Counted from the first letter of the stretch, positions 7,964 to 14,982 are shown. The stretch is DNA of 15,033 nt from CAZMGT01 sp964565895 (GCA_964565895.1 CAZMGT010000074.1:1-15033), one strand, 5' to 3'. Numbers and translations: made by a program. The notes: generated by a model from the sequence alone, not told the origin.

Positions 7964-8344
7964 ATGGCGAAGGCGCGCATTCTGGCGGTGGACGACCAGA
8001 AGCAGATTGCTCGCATGGTGCAGATTAGCCTGGAGCAAGCGGGGTTTGAGGTAGACGTCGCCTACGATGGGCAGGAGGCGTTGGACAAGGTTGCCGCGGA
8101 CAAGCCGGATCTTGTCGTGCTCGACGTAATGATGCCCGGGATGGACGGGTGGGAGGTCCTCCGCAGGTTAAAGGCCAAAGAAGAGACGGCGAGCATTCCG
8201 GTGGTCATGTTGACCGCAAAGAGCCAGGACGCAGACTTAGCCCGCGGGTGGGAAGAGGGGTGCGACATGTACCTCACGAAACCGTTTAACCCGCGGGAGC
8301 TGGTAAGCGTCGTCAATCGCGTTCTTGAGGGCGCGGAGACATAG
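7964..8344 (+). CDS. Stand-alone response regulator receiver (CheY-like) 1
   Basis: A single receiver domain of 126 residues with no output domain. The phosphorylation site is intact: acidic pair D10/D11, phospho-acceptor D54 in VVLDVMMPGMDG, T84 in MLTAK and K106 in LTKPFNPREL. ATG 7964 has a GGAGG site upstream. It would relay phosphate or act by protein-protein contact; no histidine kinase is in the window, so the partner is unknown. It is closely similar to the next gene along its whole length, which points to a tandem duplication. A strong promoter in the preceding gene should drive both. Family assignment is secure; the pathway is not. Confidence 0.93.
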   Translation: MAKARILAVDDQKQIARMVQISLEQAGFEVDVAYDGQEALDKVAADKPDLVVLDVMMPGMDGWEVLRRLKAKEETASIPVVMLTAKSQDADLARGWEEGCDMYLTKPFNPRELVSVVNRVLEGAET

Positions 8345-8392
8345 GCGACGGGCGTTGTTGGCTCGCGTCGATCGGAGAGGGGAACGGAGCCC

Positions 8393-8809
8393 ATGGCAGA
8401 GCAGCGCAAGCCAAGAATCCTGGCGGTGGACGATGAGAAGCACATTGTCCGGCTGGTCCAAGTAAACCTGGAGCGCGCCGGCTACGAGGTGCACGTGGCC
8501 TACGACGGGCGCGAGACGCTGGAGAAGGTGCCCGAGGTTAAGCCGGACCTCATCGTCCTGGACGTAATGATGCCCCACATGGACGGGTTCACCGTGCTCA
8601 GGACGCTCAAGCAGAACCCCGAGACGCGCGACATCCCGGTGATTATGCTCACCGCGAAGGCCCAGGATGCGGACGTGTTTAAAGGGTGGCAGTCCGGCGT
8701 GGACTCCTACCTGACCAAGCCGTTTAACCCGCTGGAGCTGATTAGCTTCGTGCAGCGCATCCTCGACGCCAAGGCGGCGGGCGAGGACGAAGACGTTTAC
8801 GAGCTTTAG
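8393..8809 (+). CDS. Stand-alone response regulator receiver (CheY-like) 2
   Basis: A 138-residue single receiver closely related to the gene 48 bases upstream; both share AVDD, VAYDG, VLDVMMP, QDAD and YLTKPFNP. The active site is complete: D13/D14, D57, T87, K109. It differs by a longer acidic C-terminal tail (GEDEDVYEL), which may be a docking tail. ATG 8393 follows CGGAG at short spacing, with GAGAGGGG slightly further upstream. It is probably co-transcribed with receiver 1 and the transcript likely ends at the hairpin near 8920-8952. No DNA-binding or enzymatic output domain is present. Confidence 0.93.
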   Translation: MAEQRKPRILAVDDEKHIVRLVQVNLERAGYEVHVAYDGRETLEKVPEVKPDLIVLDVMMPHMDGFTVLRTLKQNPETRDIPVIMLTAKAQDADVFKGWQSGVDSYLTKPFNPLELISFVQRILDAKAAGEDEDVYEL

Positions 8810-8885
8810 GCCGTCCCTCTCCAAGCGGTGCGAGACGCAGGTGAACCACGTGCCCGAGGGCAACGCGTTTTGGCTTGCGCGCAAT

Positions 8886-8911
8886 CGGCGGCGAAAATAG
8901 CGGCGGCGAAA
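8886..8911. repeat. Two direct copies of CGGCGGCGAAA
   Basis: An 11-base unit occurs at 8886-8896 and again at 8901-8911, a 15-base period, in the non-coding stretch after receiver 2. It could be a binding site for a regulator or chance in GC-rich sequence. Confidence 0.3.
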
Positions 8912-8919
8912 GTCGGGAT

Positions 8920-8952
8920 AACGGCAGGTCTGGCCCACGGCCTGCCGTTTTC
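8920..8952 (+). terminator. Hairpin terminator after the receiver pair
   Basis: A 9-bp perfect stem, AACGGCAGG (8920-8928) and CCTGCCGTT (8941-8949), has a 12-base loop and is followed by a short T-stretch (the run of T spans 8948-8951). It lies 110 bases after receiver 2 and 33 bases before the kinase start, so it probably separates the two units. The T-run is short, so termination may be partial. Confidence 0.6.
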
Positions 8953-8984
8953 GATTAATTGTGGCCCCGCGGGAGGTGCACAAG

Positions 8985-9992
8985 GTGCGGATTAAGGCGC
9001 AGACGCCAAACAGGATCGACCTCGCTGGGGGCACGCTCGACATCTGGCCCCTGTATACGTTCCTCGGCGGGGGCTATACGATCAACGCGGCGATTGACCT
9101 GGGCAGCGAGGTGTGGCTGGAAACGCGCGACGACGGCAAGTTCGACATCTACTCCGAGGACCTGGGTGAGGGCGAGATGTTTGATTCGCTGGACGACCTG
9201 CGCCCCGGGGGACCGATGGAGTTGGTCGTTCGCGCGCTAATGTTCTGGCGCCCGAAGACGGGGCTGAACATCCGCACGCACAACCGCGCGCCGAAGGGCA
9301 CGGGGCTGGGCTCCTCCTCGGCGCTGCTCATCGCCCTCCTCGGGGCCCTGCATACGGTGGAGGGGAAGAAGATCGACAAGCAGCGCCTGATAGACCTCGC
9401 CGCGAATATCGAGGCGCAAACGCTCGTCGTGCCCACGGGCAAGCAGGATTATTACGCCGCCGCCTATGGCGGGGTAAACGCCATTTGGTTCGGCCTGGGC
9501 GGCGACTCGGTGGAGCCGCTGATCGTTGACGAGCAGGTGCTGCGCGAGCTCGACGAGCGACTGCTGCTGAGCTTTACCGGCGAGACGCGCTTTTCCGGGA
9601 CGAGCAATTGGAACATGATGAAGGCCTATATCGACAACCTGGGCAAGACGCGGGAGAATCTCAAAGCCATCGCGCGGACCTCGGCGGCGATGCGCGAGTG
9701 CCTGCTGGCGGGCGACTTCGACCGCTTCGCCGAGGTGTTAGACGAGGAGTGGTCCAACCGCAAGGGCCTCGCGGAAGGGGTAACCACGCCGCAGATCGAG
9801 CGGCTTATGGCGGCGGCGCGCGAAGCGGGAGCGATGGCCTCGAAGATCTGCGGCGCCGGCGGCGGAGGGTGCATGATTACCTTCGTCCGCCCGGGCGCCC
9901 AGGAGCAGGTAATCGCCGCGCTTGAGGAAAACGGGGCAACGCACATGCCCTATCACATCCAGCCCCAGGGGTTGACGGTTGAGGAGTGCTAA
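8985..9992 (+). CDS. GHMP-family sugar kinase
   Basis: ATP-dependent small-molecule kinase of the GHMP fold. All three motifs are visible: the N-terminal substrate motif NRIDLAGGTLDIWPL (residues 9-23), the phosphate-binding GTGLGSSSALL (from residue 105) and the C-terminal CGAGGGGCMITF (from residue 289). GKQDYYAAAYGGVNAIWFG is the pattern seen in kinases near the heptose-7-phosphate kinase HddA and galactokinase-like groups, so a sugar or sugar-phosphate substrate is likely but not identified. GTG 8985 is preferred because GGGAGG (8971-8976) lies 8 bases upstream; GTG 8961 and 8976 are in-frame alternatives without such a site. Length from this start is 335 residues. A terminator lies just upstream, and no heptose or lipopolysaccharide genes are next to it. 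Confidence 0.88.
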   Translation: MRIKAQTPNRIDLAGGTLDIWPLYTFLGGGYTINAAIDLGSEVWLETRDDGKFDIYSEDLGEGEMFDSLDDLRPGGPMELVVRALMFWRPKTGLNIRTHNRAPKGTGLGSSSALLIALLGALHTVEGKKIDKQRLIDLAANIEAQTLVVPTGKQDYYAAAYGGVNAIWFGLGGDSVEPLIVDEQVLRELDERLLLSFTGETRFSGTSNWNMMKAYIDNLGKTRENLKAIARTSAAMRECLLAGDFDRFAEVLDEEWSNRKGLAEGVTTPQIERLMAAAREAGAMASKICGAGGGGCMITFVRPGAQEQVIAALEENGATHMPYHIQPQGLTVEEC

Positions 9993-10001
9993 ATGCCTCC
10001 G

Positions 10002-10020
10002 CTGCCGCGCGGCACGGCAG
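10002..10020 (+). other. Hairpin between the kinase and aminotransferase genes
   Basis: CTGCCG (10002-10007) can pair with CGGCAG (10015-10020); alternatively the perfect 12-base palindrome TGCCGCGCGGCA (10003-10014) can fold on itself. GTTTAT follows, only a weak T-tract, so it may be a leaky terminator of the kinase gene. No convincing promoter was found in the same gap (9993-10071). Confidence 0.3.
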
Positions 10021-10071
10021 GTTTATCCACCCTGTTGTTAAACGACCACCGTGAGATAGGGAGAGCGAGAG

Positions 10072-11253
10072 ATGTTTGCGCAACGGATGAACAGACTGGG
10101 AACGGAAACAGCGTTTGAGGTTCTCGCCAAGGCGAAGGCCCTGGAGGCCGAGGGGCGGGACATCGTACACATGGAGATCGGCGAGCCGGACTTCGCCACC
10201 CCGGAGAACATCGTTGACGCCGGCTGCCGCGCCCTGCGCGAGGGCCATACGCACTACGGCCCCTCCGCGGGCTTGCCCGAGCTGCGCGAGGCCATCGCCG
10301 AGGACGTCTCGCGCACGCGGGGGATCGAGGTTCACCCCGACCAAGTGGTGGTTACCCCGGGGGCCAAGCCCATCCTGTTCTTCGCCGCCTTGGCCCTGCT
10401 TGAGCCCGGCGACGAGGCGCTTTATCCCGACCCCGGGTTCCCCATCTACGAGTCGGTGATTAACTTCGCCGGGGCAAAGCCCGTTCCCGTCCCCCTGCGC
10501 GAGGAAAACGAGTTTGCCCTTGCCGTGGAAGACGTCGCCGAGCGCATTGGCCCGAAAACGAAACTGCTCATCGTCAACTCCCCGCAAAACCCCACGGGCA
10601 GCGTGCTCCGCCGCGAGGACGTGGAGCAGATCGCCCAGCTCGCCGTCGAGCACAACCTGATCGTTCTTTCCGACGAGGTATACAACCGCATTTTGTTCGA
10701 GGGCGAGCACGTAAGCTTTGCCTCGATCCCCGGGATGCAGGAGCGGACGATCCTCGTGGACGGTTTTTCCAAGACCTATGCCATGACCGGCTGGCGTATT
10801 GGCTATTCGGTGTCCAACAGGCAGCTTGCCGAGAAATTCGCCCGATTGCAGACAAACTCCAACTCGTGCACGGCGACGTTTACGCAGATTGCGTGCATCG
10901 AGGCCCTGCGCGGGCCGCAAGACGCGGTGGATAAGATGGTTGCCGAATTTCGCCGGCGGCGGGAGTTTATCGTGCGCGGGCTAAACGAGCTCCCCGGGGT
11001 TTCCTGCGTGCTTCCCCACGGGGCGTTTTACGTGTTCCCCAACGTCAAAAAAACGGGGTTTTCCTGCCGCGAGCTGCAGGAGCGCATGCTCGAGGAGGCG
11101 GGCGTGGCCCTGCTTTCCGGCACGTGCTTTGGCAAGTACGGCGAGGGCTACCTGCGGCTGTCCTACGCCACCTCGCTCGAGCGCATCGAGGAGTGCCTGA
11201 GCAGGATGCGCCGCTGGCTGGAAGAGCACGGGGTTGAGGAAAACGCCGGGTGA
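10072..11253 (+). CDS. Class I/II PLP-dependent aminotransferase (aspartate aminotransferase-like)
   Basis: Fold-type I aminotransferase of 393 residues. Seen in order: HMEIGEPDFATPENI near the N-terminus, HYGPSAGLPELREAIA, the cofactor segment NSPQNPTGSV, LSDEVYNRILFEG, the PLP lysine in DGFSKTYAMTGWRIGY (K234), and a C-terminal GEGYLRLSYA carrying the carboxylate-binding arginine. This is the pattern of the aspartate/alanine aminotransferase group; the amino donor cannot be fixed from sequence. ATG 10072 has AGGGAGAG 6 bases upstream; ATG 10087 is also in frame. It is 79 bases after the kinase and 100 before the membrane protein gene, so it may have its own expression signals, though none is convincing. 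Confidence 0.93.
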   Translation: MFAQRMNRLGTETAFEVLAKAKALEAEGRDIVHMEIGEPDFATPENIVDAGCRALREGHTHYGPSAGLPELREAIAEDVSRTRGIEVHPDQVVVTPGAKPILFFAALALLEPGDEALYPDPGFPIYESVINFAGAKPVPVPLREENEFALAVEDVAERIGPKTKLLIVNSPQNPTGSVLRREDVEQIAQLAVEHNLIVLSDEVYNRILFEGEHVSFASIPGMQERTILVDGFSKTYAMTGWRIGYSVSNRQLAEKFARLQTNSNSCTATFTQIACIEALRGPQDAVDKMVAEFRRRREFIVRGLNELPGVSCVLPHGAFYVFPNVKKTGFSCRELQERMLEEAGVALLSGTCFGKYGEGYLRLSYATSLERIEECLSRMRRWLEEHGVEENAG

Positions 11254-11264
11254 ACGGCGGTTTT
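11244..11264 (+). terminator. Possible terminator overlapping the aminotransferase stop
   Basis: CGCCG (11244-11248) and CGGCG (11255-11259) form a 5-bp stem with loop GGTGAA that contains the TGA stop, followed by GTTTT. Upstream AAAA (11240-11243) can also pair with the TTTT if one G bulges. The stem is short, so this is tentative. Confidence 0.35.
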
Positions 11265-11353
11265 CGGCGAACCGTTTGGCGATTGTTGGCAAATTGCGGC
11301 GCAAAACGGGCGTAAACGTGGTATGAAGGGAGCAGGAGAGGAGGGGGAGAGCT

Positions 11354-11941
11354 ATGGCCAGTCGCGGAGCACCCCCGAGCATCGGCGAACGGCTAGAGCG
11401 CAAGCCGCTGGTTAAGCTTTTGGTAATCGTTGGCGCGGGGCTCGTCGCCGCCGCCGTGCTCGTGGCCATCGGCGTGGTATGGGTCCGGGCAAGCACGGTG
11501 AAAGACGTGGAGAGCATTAAGCGCGAGGCGCGCGCCGAGCGCGTGGAGGCCGAGGCTCAGGGCTCGGGGTTTACGGCAACGTCGCTTTCGTTTGCCGAGC
11601 GCCGGGCGCGGGCTGAGGCTAGCGCGGAAGCCGGCGGAGAGAAGCCCACCCCGCCGCCCGTGCCCACCGCCGTAGTCGGCGCACAGCGCACACCGGCCCC
11701 GGCGGCCCCGCCCGAGCCCGAGGTCGCTGCCCCGCCCGCGCAGGAAACGCACTTCGGCAAACCCGACCACACCGTGGGCTCGTCCAACCGTGTGGTTACC
11801 GTAGAGCTGGGCCCGGTGGACACCGAGAATGTTCAGCGCGAGCGCGAGGAGTGGGAAAAAGAGGACAACGCCCCCGTCCCCGAGGACCTCGAGGGCTATG
11901 AGCCGGAGCAGCCCGTGGGCGAGGACGCCCCGCCGCTTTAG
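11354..11941 (+). CDS. Single-pass membrane protein with proline-rich and acidic tail, unknown function
   Basis: Not recognised. The 195 residues begin with a short basic segment, then one clear membrane helix at about residues 20-45 (LLVIVGAGLVAAAVLVAIGV). A charged, likely helical stretch follows (KDVESIKREARAERVEAEAQ), then a linker rich in proline and alanine (about residues 98-133) and a strongly acidic C-terminus ending VGEDAPPL. This shape fits an inner-membrane anchor with an extended periplasmic tail, broadly like TonB-style or scaffold proteins, but no known domain is visible and TonB's C-terminal domain is absent. ATG 11354 has an excellent ribosome-binding site (AGGAGGGGGAG). It ends just before a strong bidirectional terminator, and the pilin operon converges from the other side. 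It is probably a real gene, given its start signal and composition. Confidence 0.75.
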   Translation: MASRGAPPSIGERLERKPLVKLLVIVGAGLVAAAVLVAIGVVWVRASTVKDVESIKREARAERVEAEAQGSGFTATSLSFAERRARAEASAEAGGEKPTPPPVPTAVVGAQRTPAPAAPPEPEVAAPPAQETHFGKPDHTVGSSNRVVTVELGPVDTENVQREREEWEKEDNAPVPEDLEGYEPEQPVGEDAPPL

Positions 11942-11963
11942 CCCCGCACGCAGCTAAGCGAAG

Positions 11964-11998
11964 AAAGAGGCCGCCGGAAATCCGGCGGCCTCTTTCTT
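11964..11998. terminator. Strong bidirectional terminator between convergent genes
   Basis: A perfect 15-bp inverted repeat, AAAGAGGCCGCCGGA (11964-11978) and TCCGGCGGCCTCTTT (11981-11995), with a tiny loop, is followed by TCTTTCTTT on the + strand and reads CTTTCTTCG after the stem on the - strand. It lies 23 bases after the + strand membrane protein and 28 bases after the end of the - strand pilin operon, so it likely ends transcripts from both sides. Confidence 0.88.
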
Positions 11999-12022
11999 TG
12001 TCGCGCGCTTGCTCGGCGCAGG

Positions 12023-13624
12023 CTAGTCGGGGACGAAGTCGCCCATCTTCGTCCGCGACCAGGCCCCGATGAGGAACTTGCTCAACACCGCGGGGAACGT
12101 GGGCGGGGGATACTTAAGGATGTCGCGCGTATAGCCGTAGTTACGGTTGTTCGGCCGGCACCAGCTAGGATAGGCGTAGCCGGGATACATGGCCCACATT
12201 CCCGTCGTGGACTGCGTGTTGTGGATCATCGGGCCCATGGTCTGGAGGTGGAAGATCCCGCGGTTGCGCCAGGAGCTATACACGCCGGGCTGGGGCTCGC
12301 AGGTAAACTCGTTCCAGCCCCACTCATTGGGGTTTTCTAACTGGCCGTCCATGTCCAGGTCCCACGGTCCCCAGTACTCCGGCTGGTTGAGATAGTAGCG
12401 CCAGGAGCCGGAGTAGCTGGAGTAAAGCTCTGGCTTAACGTTGCCGTGCACGGCCATTACCGCGGCCTCGTACTCCAAAATGCGGTAGCACTCTTTGCCG
12501 ATGCGGAAGTTGTCGTAGGCGACGAGCCCGACGTTTACGGGATCGCCCGTGCCCGGGTTGTCCTGGCTCGGGTCGGCGCCGTTGCGCACGAAGTCGCCGT
12601 TGGTCGTCCCTCCGTAGAGGTTGCCGGTAAGAAAGATGTCGTCCGTGGCCACGCAGGTAACGGACTGATATTGCAGGGTGCCTTTGACCATAAGGCTCGC
12701 GCGGGACTTTACGCGGCCGTCGTCGTAAACCTCGCCGGCAAAGATAATGCCGTTGAAGTTCGGGGGAATAGTAATCGTGTAGTTGCGCCACGTGCCGCTG
12801 TCGCTGGCGTAGCTGTCGCTTCTGTGGGAGCGGCGCTGAATGGTAATCGTGCCGCCCTGGGTCCAGTTAATGCCGGTAAAGTCAATGCGATAGTCATAGC
12901 CGCCGGGGAGCCAAATGCCGCTGTCCTTCGCGGCGGCCTGGGTGTTTTGGAACCACGTTTCGTCGGTATCGAGTTTCAGCCGGCCGACGTGCTCCACAGG
13001 TTGGCCGGGGAGCTCGAAGTGTCGCGTGCTCTCGTTGCCTCGGTTAAGCAGGCGGTCGCCGGCCTCCACGCGGCCGCCGAACCACTGGTGGGGGTAGTTG
13101 TTGAAGTTAATGTCGTCGCCGGCGTACATGTCGCCTGTGGTGCGGAAGTTCGGGCCGAGGCTTATGTCGCCGCTGCGGCAGAACAGGGAGTAGTTGAGCA
13201 AGCTATAGGTCTTTAGCTCTTGCACAAGGGTCACGAAGTGGCCCATATACTCGCCCGTGCCCCTGAGGATCGTGGGCATGGTGACATAGGCGCCCTGGCG
13301 CACCTCGTGGCGGGAGATCTCATAGTAGCTGCCCCCGAGGCTGGGGTCGTAGATCTTCAGCTCCAGCTCACCCAGCTCGCGGTCTTGCTCCTCGGCGGCC
13401 TTAAACTCATCGGCAAGGCGCACCTGCGCGCGGGCGAGCATGGCCTCCGCGCGGGCGAGGGCGATGCAGTCGCTCTTGGCAAACTGCGTCGTGCGCGTGG
13501 CGTTCTCGGCCAGGGTAATGAGCGTCAGGCCGGAGTAGAGCATAACAACCAGGGCAAGCATGGCGAGCACGAGGACCGACCCGCGCTTGCCTCTGGGGCT
13601 TAGCTCGGCATGTTCTTTGAGCAT
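12023..13624 (-). CDS. Large PilX/GspK-like pilus protein
   Basis: Third gene of the minor-pilin operon, 533 residues. The N-terminus is a prepilin-like leader ending KRG, then a hydrophobic helix (SVLVLAMLALVVMLYSGLTL, residues 16-35). The usual Glu at mature position 5 is absent, as in PilX and GspK proteins. A charged helix (ARAEAMLARAQVRLADEF) follows. The rest is long and rich in glycine and aromatic residues; about residues 290-340 hold beta-rich repeats (GIIFAGEVYDDGRVKSRA, VATDDIFLTGNLYGG) like those in pilus-associated proteins with a beta-helix or DUF4900-type domain. Typical PilX and GspK proteins are much shorter. ATG 13624 has GAGGTGAGG upstream. It could be a tip or priming subunit. 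Pilus membership is well supported by context; the exact role is inferred. Confidence 0.8.
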   Translation of the reverse strand: MLKEHAELSPRGKRGSVLVLAMLALVVMLYSGLTLITLAENATRTTQFAKSDCIALARAEAMLARAQVRLADEFKAAEEQDRELGELELKIYDPSLGGSYYEISRHEVRQGAYVTMPTILRGTGEYMGHFVTLVQELKTYSLLNYSLFCRSGDISLGPNFRTTGDMYAGDDINFNNYPHQWFGGRVEAGDRLLNRGNESTRHFELPGQPVEHVGRLKLDTDETWFQNTQAAAKDSGIWLPGGYDYRIDFTGINWTQGGTITIQRRSHRSDSYASDSGTWRNYTITIPPNFNGIIFAGEVYDDGRVKSRASLMVKGTLQYQSVTCVATDDIFLTGNLYGGTTNGDFVRNGADPSQDNPGTGDPVNVGLVAYDNFRIGKECYRILEYEAAVMAVHGNVKPELYSSYSGSWRYYLNQPEYWGPWDLDMDGQLENPNEWGWNEFTCEPQPGVYSSWRNRGIFHLQTMGPMIHNTQSTTGMWAMYPGYAYPSWCRPNNRNYGYTRDILKYPPPTFPAVLSKFLIGAWSRTKMGDFVPD

Positions 13625-13655
13625 TTTCGCCTCACCTCGGCTTTCCCGGGGCGCG

Positions 13656-14312
13656 TTAGGTTAGCGCGGAGTTGCGGAGGAAAATCTGCGTGTCCACCGT
13701 GCCGAAGTGCGAGCGCCCCGCGCCCACAATCCCTCCCGTGGTAAGCTGCGTCGCCGCCGTGCGCAAAACGACGCGCACCGTGCGGATCTCCAGCAGCTTA
13801 TCCTCATCGGTGAGGTTGTAGTGCACGACATGGTCTTTTTTGTCGAAATATTCGAAGTGGATATAGTCCAGGCAGTCGGTAATCATTTTCTCCGGGACGA
13901 ACGTGTCCGTAGAAGCGTCGTAGCGGGCGAGCCAGAGATAGGTCCCCGCGCTGGTCGGCTCGCCGCGCGAATTACCGCGGTAGATGGTCAGCTTCGTCCC
14001 CTTGCGAAAGCTGCTCATGGGGACCTTGGGCCGGTTCACGTCGTGGTCCCACTGCGGCAGGTAAAACACGATATATGTCTCGCCGTTGTCGGCGACGAGC
14101 GAGGCGGGGCGGAGGAACAACGCGATGAGGTAGCTCGCCCACGCCGCCTCGCGCTGGGCGATGCTCTCCCCCACGCGCACCTGATATACCCGGGTCGCCG
14201 TCACGAACATCGTGGTCAGCGAGGCTAACAGCATGAACACGATCAGCGTGGCGACCATCATCTCGATGAGCGTCACGCCGCGGCGGGCTCTGTGCTGCGC
14301 GAAAGTGGTCAT
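13656..14312 (-). CDS. PilW-like minor pilin (prepilin N-terminal methylation domain)
   Basis: Prepilin of 218 residues. The leader MTTFAQHRARRG ends in the prepilin-peptidase site G/VTLIE, with the conserved Glu at mature position 5, followed by a hydrophobic helix (MMVATLIVFMLLASLTTMFV). The larger globular part (DNGETYIVFYLPQWDHDV, later ATQLTTGGIVGAG) is longer than in the PilV-like neighbour, as expected for PilW or GspJ-like minor pilins. ATG 14312 has GGAGGGGG upstream that overlaps the stop of the preceding gene. It is 16 bases after the PilV-like gene and 31 bases before the large PilX-like gene, so the three are one operon. Prepilin peptidase and assembly ATPases are not in the window. 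Confidence 0.87.
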   Translation of the reverse strand: MTTFAQHRARRGVTLIEMMVATLIVFMLLASLTTMFVTATRVYQVRVGESIAQREAAWASYLIALFLRPASLVADNGETYIVFYLPQWDHDVNRPKVPMSSFRKGTKLTIYRGNSRGEPTSAGTYLWLARYDASTDTFVPEKMITDCLDYIHFEYFDKKDHVVHYNLTDEDKLLEIRTVRVVLRTAATQLTTGGIVGAGRSHFGTVDTQIFLRNSALT

Positions 14313-14328
14313 TGCTCACGCCCCCTCC

Positions 14329-14718
14329 TCAGGACTCGGTGCGCGCCACATAGGTCTTAACGATTAGGCTCCCCTTGCTGTGGCCGCTCCACTCCGCGCT
14401 AATGGTGACGATCTTAATGTCGTCACGGCCCTGGAGGGGCTCCACGGTAATCCGGCCCTCGGCCTCCGGGGTGTCCAGCGCGGGGATGTCGTAAACGCCG
14501 GCGAAGTCGTCGATCTCCGCGAAGTTCGCCTTGCGCACATGCTCTAGCTGCTGCGTGGCCCAGTCCACGGCATGGCGTGTGTCCTCGGCCTTGCGCTGCA
14601 TTACCGCGGCCATCGTGTGCAGGCCAAGCAAGGCCACCAGGGCCACGGCGAGAATGACCATGGCCAAAAGAAGCTCAATTAGCGTTACACCGCGACGGCA
14701 ACGATTAATCCTCAGCAA
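14329..14718 (-). CDS. PilV-like minor pilin (prepilin N-terminal methylation domain)
   Basis: First gene of the pilin operon. From TTG 14718 it is 129 residues: short leader MLRINRCRRG, cleavage before VTLIELLLAM, Glu at mature position 5, hydrophobic helix to about residue 35, then a helical neck (RKAEDTRHAVDWATQQLEHV) and a small C-terminal domain ending YVARTES. This pattern fits PilV or GspI-like minor pilins. TTG 14718 is chosen because GAGGGGAGG lies 9 bases upstream on the - strand and gives a normal short leader; another TTG at 14757 would give a 22-residue leader but has no ribosome-binding site. The rare start codon and the hairpin over the ribosome-binding site suggest low or controlled translation. 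Confidence 0.85.
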   Translation of the reverse strand: MLRINRCRRGVTLIELLLAMVILAVALVALLGLHTMAAVMQRKAEDTRHAVDWATQQLEHVRKANFAEIDDFAGVYDIPALDTPEAEGRITVEPLQGRDDIKIVTISAEWSGHSKGSLIVKTYVARTES

Positions 14719-14719
14719 A

Positions 14720-14734
14720 GGGGAGCGCCTCCCC
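14720..14734 (-). promoter_or_regulatory. Hairpin over the ribosome-binding site of the PilV-like gene
   Basis: On the - strand GGGGAG, loop GCG, CTCCCC forms a perfect 6-bp stem. Its left arm is the Shine-Dalgarno sequence of the TTG 14718 start, so the folded RNA would hide the site. The inverted repeat is seen; a regulatory effect is inferred. Confidence 0.5.
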
Positions 14735-14863
14735 TCGTTCGATTTTCCGAGCGGCAAAGCTTCGCCAAAGCGCCTACCTGCCCATTTCTCAGTGCTATTA
14801 TTCCCTGCGCCCGCGCGTTTTGGAACTCACTTGCCGTAATCTTTTCCCCCACCGACTAGTTTT

Positions 14864-14892
14864 AGTATACACGCCCCAGGCCCGTACAAAAA
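14864..14892 (-). promoter_or_regulatory. Candidate promoter of the pilin operon
   Basis: On the - strand a -10-like TATACT (14864-14869) lies 17 bases after TTTTTG (14887-14892), a poor -35. TTGTAC (14884-14889) is a better hexamer but leaves only 14 bases. The -35 region is shared with the T-run of the adjacent terminator. Transcription from here would give a leader of about 140 bases before TTG 14718. Confidence 0.4.
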
Positions 14893-14943
14893 AAGCACCG
14901 CAAGGAGTTGCCTACGCGTAGACCGCGCGGCCCTCGCGGTGCT
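14888..14943 (-). terminator. Intrinsic terminator of the gene entering from the right edge
   Basis: On the - strand AGCACCGCGAGG pairs with CCTTGCGGTGCT through one G-U wobble (12 bp) and is followed directly by TTTTTTT. The mispair at that position on the + strand shows it is built for - strand RNA. The loop contains the palindromes CTACGCGTAG (14912-14921) and CCGCGCGG (14923-14930). It lies about 40 bases after the TAG at 14983. Confidence 0.8.
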
Positions 14944-14982
14944 CTGCGCTCAAACAGAGATGTGCCCTAGCTGTCTAGCAGC

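Noticed and set aside
9877..10920. Long - strand reading frame of 347 residues opposite the aminotransferase
   Set aside because: It overlaps two well-supported + strand genes on the opposite strand and shows no recognisable domain.
11299..11327. Promoter before the single-pass membrane protein gene
   Set aside because: TGG-TATGAA looks like an extended -10 element, but no acceptable -35 hexamer lies 16-18 bases upstream.
14735..14800. Fragments in the pilV leader reminiscent of a cobalamin or cyclic-di-GMP riboswitch
   Set aside because: Only scattered short matches; the required conserved cores and overall length are not present. The region is kept as a structured leader of unknown type.
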